From an uncultured Verrucomicrobiota bacterium (GTDB taxonomy: Bacteria > Verrucomicrobiota > Verrucomicrobiia > Limisphaerales > UBA9464), in NCBI GenBank assembly GCA_903864375.1, contig CAIPFS010000406.1, positions 1 to 9,004 of the forward strand: a stretch of 9,004 bases of DNA, written 5' to 3'. Made by a program: the position numbers and the translations under genes. This document shows positions 6,168-9,004 of this stretch, piece by piece. The first letter of the stretch is position 1. Each line of letters begins with the position of its first letter. The notes beneath the pieces were generated by a model, which worked only from the letters and a program-made list of their open reading frames with translations, did no database searches and had not been told where the DNA came from.

Positions 6168-8039
6168 ATGTTTGTTCGACGCACCTTCTGGATGTCCTTG
6201 CTGTTCCTGCTCCGCGGGATCGGCGCGGTACCGGATGCCTTCCAGGCAGAGGTTCAGCCTCGCATCAACGAGTATTGCCTCTCGTGCCATGGAGAAAAGA
6301 AGGCGAAGGCGGGGGTCAATTTTGCCACGTCCACCAATGCGGCCTCCCTTTTCCGGAATCCGCAGATGTGGGAATCGGTCATCCGCCAACTGGAAGACCG
6401 TCAGATGCCTCCACCGGACAAACCCCAGCCCACCCTCGAACAGCGCATCGTCGTGATCGAGTTTCTCAAGCACCTGCTGGATAATCCCGACCCGTCCTGG
6501 ATCCCCAAGGACCCCGGCAATTCCGTTGTCCATCGGCTGAATCGCACCGAATACAACAACACCCTCCGGGATCTGCTGGGGGTCACCCGACATCTGGCAG
6601 ACCAGTTTCCGGCCGACGGTGGAGGGGGAGGCGGTTTTGACAACAACGCCGACACCCTGTTCGTCCCGCCCATCCTGATGGAGCGGTATTTGACGGCGGC
6701 CGAGCAGGCTATCGAGGCCGCCGATCCTGCCCGACTGCGACGGACGCCCGCCGTCTGGTATCGAACCGAACGCGGCCAGGCACTCAAAGACCTGGAAGAT
6801 CTGGCCACGAGAGCCTACCGCCGACCGGTCGAGTCGATGGAAATGGAGTCGCTGACCCGACTGTTCGACAGCGCCCGGGAACACGGCGCCTCCATCGATC
6901 TCGCTTTCAAAGGAGCGGTCAAGGCGCTCCTGGTTTCACCGTCATTCCTGTTTCGCACCGAACATGTCGAATCGGGACGGGCCGCCTGGAGACTCACCGA
7001 CTTCGAACTGGCAAGCCGGATCAGCTACTTTCTCTGGTCGTCGATGCCGGACGACGAATTGTTCCGACTGGCGGAGAAGGGGCAACTCCGTGAGGCCCCG
7101 GTGCTGGACGCACAGGTCCGTCGCATGCTCCTGGACCCCAGAGCCCATGCCCTGGCAGAGAATTTCACGGGTCAATGGCTGGGAACCCGAAAGCTGGCCA
7201 CGGTGGCCAATCCCGACCGCGGGCGTTTCCCCCAATACAACGATGCCGTGCGGGAGGCGATGATGGCGGAACCGGTGGAGTTCTTTGCTTCCCTGCTGGC
7301 CGATAACGCCAGTCTGCTGCGGTTGATCGATGCCGACTACACCTTTGCCAACCGGGCGTTGGCGGAGTTTTATGGTCTGCCCAAGGTCGACTCGGACCAC
7401 CTGGCCCGGGTTCCCCTGCCCGACCGGCGTCGGGGTGGCGTTGTGACCATGGCAGCCGTGCTGACCCAGACCAGCTACCCCCTTCGAACCAGCCCGGTCC
7501 TGCGAGGCAAATGGATTTTGGAGGAGGTCCTGGGAACGCCGCCCCCGCCGCCCCCTCCCCTCGTGGCCACCCTGCCCCCGGATGACCACGTCACCGAGGG
7601 GTTGACCTTCCGTCAACGACTGGAAAAACATCGCAAGGATCCCAATTGCAGCGGATGTCATTCCCGGATGGACCCGCTGGGATTCGCCCTTGAAAACTTT
7701 GATCCGGTCGGTCGATGGCGTGAAAAAGTGAGCGACCAACCCGTCGATGCCAGCGGTCGGTTGATCAATGGCGACGAGGTCAACGGACCCGTGGATCTCA
7801 AAAACGCCCTGCTGGCGCGCAAAGGCCTTTTCCTTCGGCAGGTCACCGGGAAGATGATGGCCTACGCCCTGGGACGGGGACTCGAATACTACGATCTGCC
7901 GGCGGTGAAGAAGATCACCAACCAATTGACCACGAACGATTACAAGGCGGTGACCTTGGTGAGTTCCATTGTTCAAAGCTATCCGTTCCAATACCGGCGT
8001 GGGGACAAGCCGATCGAAATGGCCGGGACAGGGCGGTAA
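6168..8039 (+). CDS. DUF1592 domain protein with N-terminal Planctomycete-type cytochrome c
   Basis: A 623-aa protein, probably exported. The N-terminus has RR at 4-5 and a short hydrophobic stretch (about 7-20), consistent with a signal peptide. A PSCyt1-like cytochrome c domain follows, with haem motif CLSCH at 37-41 and a likely axial Met in RQMPPP (78-83). Next are a DUF1587-like block (HRLNRTEYNNTLRDLLG, 122-138), DUF1595 (about 205-267, with RAYRRPVE at 215-222), DUF1592 (about 275-402) and DUF1588 (about 421-518, with RTSPVLRG at 440-447). DUF1588 includes a second CxxCH, CSGCH at 494-498. DUF1585 (about 530-605) closes the protein. A six-glycine run (151-156) and a seven-proline run (458-464) act as linkers. 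This architecture is typical of Planctomycetota and Verrucomicrobiota, where its substrate is not established; a redox role is inferred from the haem motifs. The DUF1587-DUF1595 linker looks short, and the usual DUF1552 partner is not next downstream. Confidence 0.9.
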   Translation: MFVRRTFWMSLLFLLRGIGAVPDAFQAEVQPRINEYCLSCHGEKKAKAGVNFATSTNAASLFRNPQMWESVIRQLEDRQMPPPDKPQPTLEQRIVVIEFLKHLLDNPDPSWIPKDPGNSVVHRLNRTEYNNTLRDLLGVTRHLADQFPADGGGGGGFDNNADTLFVPPILMERYLTAAEQAIEAADPARLRRTPAVWYRTERGQALKDLEDLATRAYRRPVESMEMESLTRLFDSAREHGASIDLAFKGAVKALLVSPSFLFRTEHVESGRAAWRLTDFELASRISYFLWSSMPDDELFRLAEKGQLREAPVLDAQVRRMLLDPRAHALAENFTGQWLGTRKLATVANPDRGRFPQYNDAVREAMMAEPVEFFASLLADNASLLRLIDADYTFANRALAEFYGLPKVDSDHLARVPLPDRRRGGVVTMAAVLTQTSYPLRTSPVLRGKWILEEVLGTPPPPPPPLVATLPPDDHVTEGLTFRQRLEKHRKDPNCSGCHSRMDPLGFALENFDPVGRWREKVSDQPVDASGRLINGDEVNGPVDLKNALLARKGLFLRQVTGKMMAYALGRGLEYYDLPAVKKITNQLTTNDYKAVTLVSSIVQSYPFQYRRGDKPIEMAGTGR

Positions 8040-8086
8040 GCTCCTTCCTTCTCGCCTAAAGCCTTAATCGGTGTTTAAATGCCAGC

Positions 8087-9004
8087 ATGAGTGACGGGTT
8101 GGACACGCACCAAAAGGCACTCCAGATCAATCTGGACCCCGGAAAATACGGCGTCTTTGCCGAGATCGGCGCGGGTCAGGAGGTGGCCCGATGGTTTTTC
8201 CGTGTGGGAGGCGCCAGCGGCACCATCGCCAAGACCATTTCCGCCTACGACATGACGGTCAGCGATGCGATCTATGGGGCATCAGAACGTTACGTCAGCC
8301 GGCAACGCCTGCTGGCCATGCTGGAGCATGAGTACACCCTGTTGCATGAACGATTGTCGGCCCAGCGGGGAAAGGAGACCCGGTTTTTCGTCTTCGCCGA
8401 TACGGTGACCGCCCGGAGCTTCAAGCGCCGGGACGAGACCCATGGATGGATGGGAATCCGGTTTCAGACCGAGCCCGGCGTGGAACCGAGCGACATCATT
8501 ATGCACGTCCGGATGTGGGACCGTGAGAATGTCCAGCAACAGGAAGCCCTCGGTATTCTCGGAGTCAACCTGATTCACGCAGCCCTCTACCTCCATTGGC
8601 ATGCCGAGGCGGTCCTCAACGCCCTTCTCGACAACCTGTCCATCGACCGGATTGAGGTGGACATGATTCAATTCCGCGGCCCCGGCTTTGCCCGGGTGGA
8701 CAACCGCTTGCTGGCATTGGAATTGGTCGAACGGGGTTTGACCAACGCCACGATGTTCATGCCCAACGGCGATCTCGTCCAACCCGCCGACTATCTCTAC
8801 AAGAAATGCATCCTGATCGAACGCGGCTCGTTCCGTCCGGTCACACGCGTTTCCGTGGACATGATTCGCTACGCCCAGGCTCAGTTTGCCCAGGAGCCCA
8901 ATGTCATGGGCAAGGAAATGGTCGTCATACTGGAGATGACCTTAAAGAACCTCAATGTGGAGGGGGGCAAGATCGATCATCGCGATTTTCTGGACCGTGT
9001 GGAC
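8087..9004 (+). CDS. conserved protein of unknown function, 3' end beyond the window
   Basis: The frame is open from ATG 8087 to the window edge, 306 codons without a stop, so the C-terminus is missing. The sequence recalls a conserved bacterial family of roughly 450-500 aa that carries inconsistent automatic names in public genomes. That is memory, not a search, and I assign no function. Visible features are an early glycine-rich stretch (EIGAGQEVARWFF about 26-38, then VGGASGTIAKT about 40-50) and YDMTVSDAIYG about 53-63. FFVFADTV (about 103-110), HGWMGIRFQTEP (about 123-134) and LGILGVNLIHAA follow. A region with LDNLSIDRIEVDMI and the string IERGSFRPVTRVSVDM comes near the end. No signal peptide or membrane segment is evident, so it is probably cytoplasmic. 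Start choice: the short upstream ATG at 8079 stops after three codons. There is no Shine-Dalgarno; the leader is T/A-rich (TTTAAAT at 8074-8080), which might instead be part of a promoter. It follows the cytochrome gene by 47 bp. Confidence 0.8.
   Translation, partial: MSDGLDTHQKALQINLDPGKYGVFAEIGAGQEVARWFFRVGGASGTIAKTISAYDMTVSDAIYGASERYVSRQRLLAMLEHEYTLLHERLSAQRGKETRFFVFADTVTARSFKRRDETHGWMGIRFQTEPGVEPSDIIMHVRMWDRENVQQQEALGILGVNLIHAALYLHWHAEAVLNALLDNLSIDRIEVDMIQFRGPGFARVDNRLLALELVERGLTNATMFMPNGDLVQPADYLYKKCILIERGSFRPVTRVSVDMIRYAQAQFAQEPNVMGKEMVVILEMTLKNLNVEGGKIDHRDFLDRVD

Noticed and set aside
6942..7991. A 349-codon minus-strand frame, with a similar 286-codon frame at 6024-6884
   Set aside because: Both are antisense to thiD or the DUF1592 gene and have biased, low-information translations.
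8079..8090. Three-codon frame ATG CCA GCA TGA overlapping the start of the last gene
   Set aside because: It is too short to judge, has no ribosome binding site, and such overlaps arise easily by chance.
8282..8782. A 166-codon minus-strand frame
   Set aside because: It is antisense to the well-conserved frame starting at 8087; the plus-strand reading is uninterrupted to the window edge.
1..9004. Search by eye for CRISPR arrays, IS ends, tRNA genes, toxin-antitoxin pairs or phage genes
   Set aside because: No regularly spaced repeats, terminal inverted repeats flanking a transposase, cloverleaf-like sequence or matching genes were seen.

Overview
The window is about 9 kb of dense, GC-rich (roughly 60%, by eye) bacterial chromosome. 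It looks like core-genome sequence rather than a mobile or defence island. The 623-aa protein with a Planctomycete-type cytochrome c domain followed by DUF1587/1595/1592/1588/1585 strongly suggests the Planctomycetota-Verrucomicrobiota group. Verrucomicrobiota is my best guess, but this is inference. Recognisable Shine-Dalgarno sequences are absent from all genes but one.

Layout. Three genes run leftward on the minus strand: lipA (lipoyl synthase), ptsN (PTS EIIA of the nitrogen-regulatory type) and argS (arginyl-tRNA synthetase, cut by the left window edge after 521 codons). A divergent intergenic region of about 100 bp (3133-3233) separates them from five rightward genes. These are apgM (cofactor-independent phosphoglycerate mutase of the archaeal type), a short sugar-phosphate nucleotidyltransferase, thiD (hydroxymethylpyrimidine/phosphomethylpyrimidine kinase), the DUF1592-family cytochrome-like protein, and a conserved protein of unknown function that runs off the right edge after 306 codons.

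How the genes fit together. The products are mostly housekeeping: translation (ArgS), lipoate cofactor synthesis (LipA), thiamine pyrimidine salvage/synthesis (ThiD), lower glycolysis (ApgM), sugar-nucleotide synthesis and phosphotransfer regulation (PtsN). Tight spacing (0 bp between thiD and the cytochrome gene, 21 bp between apgM and the nucleotidyltransferase, 47 bp before the last gene) suggests co-transcription in blocks without an obvious single pathway. The gap before thiD (105 bp) starts with a GC-rich hairpin and may divide the rightward run.

I found no tRNA or rRNA gene, insertion sequence, CRISPR array or phage gene. I do not see a convincing undescribed multi-gene system. The most interesting items are the unknown protein at the right edge, the thiD-cytochrome junction, the pyrimidine tract abutting the argS start, and a hairpin plus 12-codon leader frame in front of ptsN.
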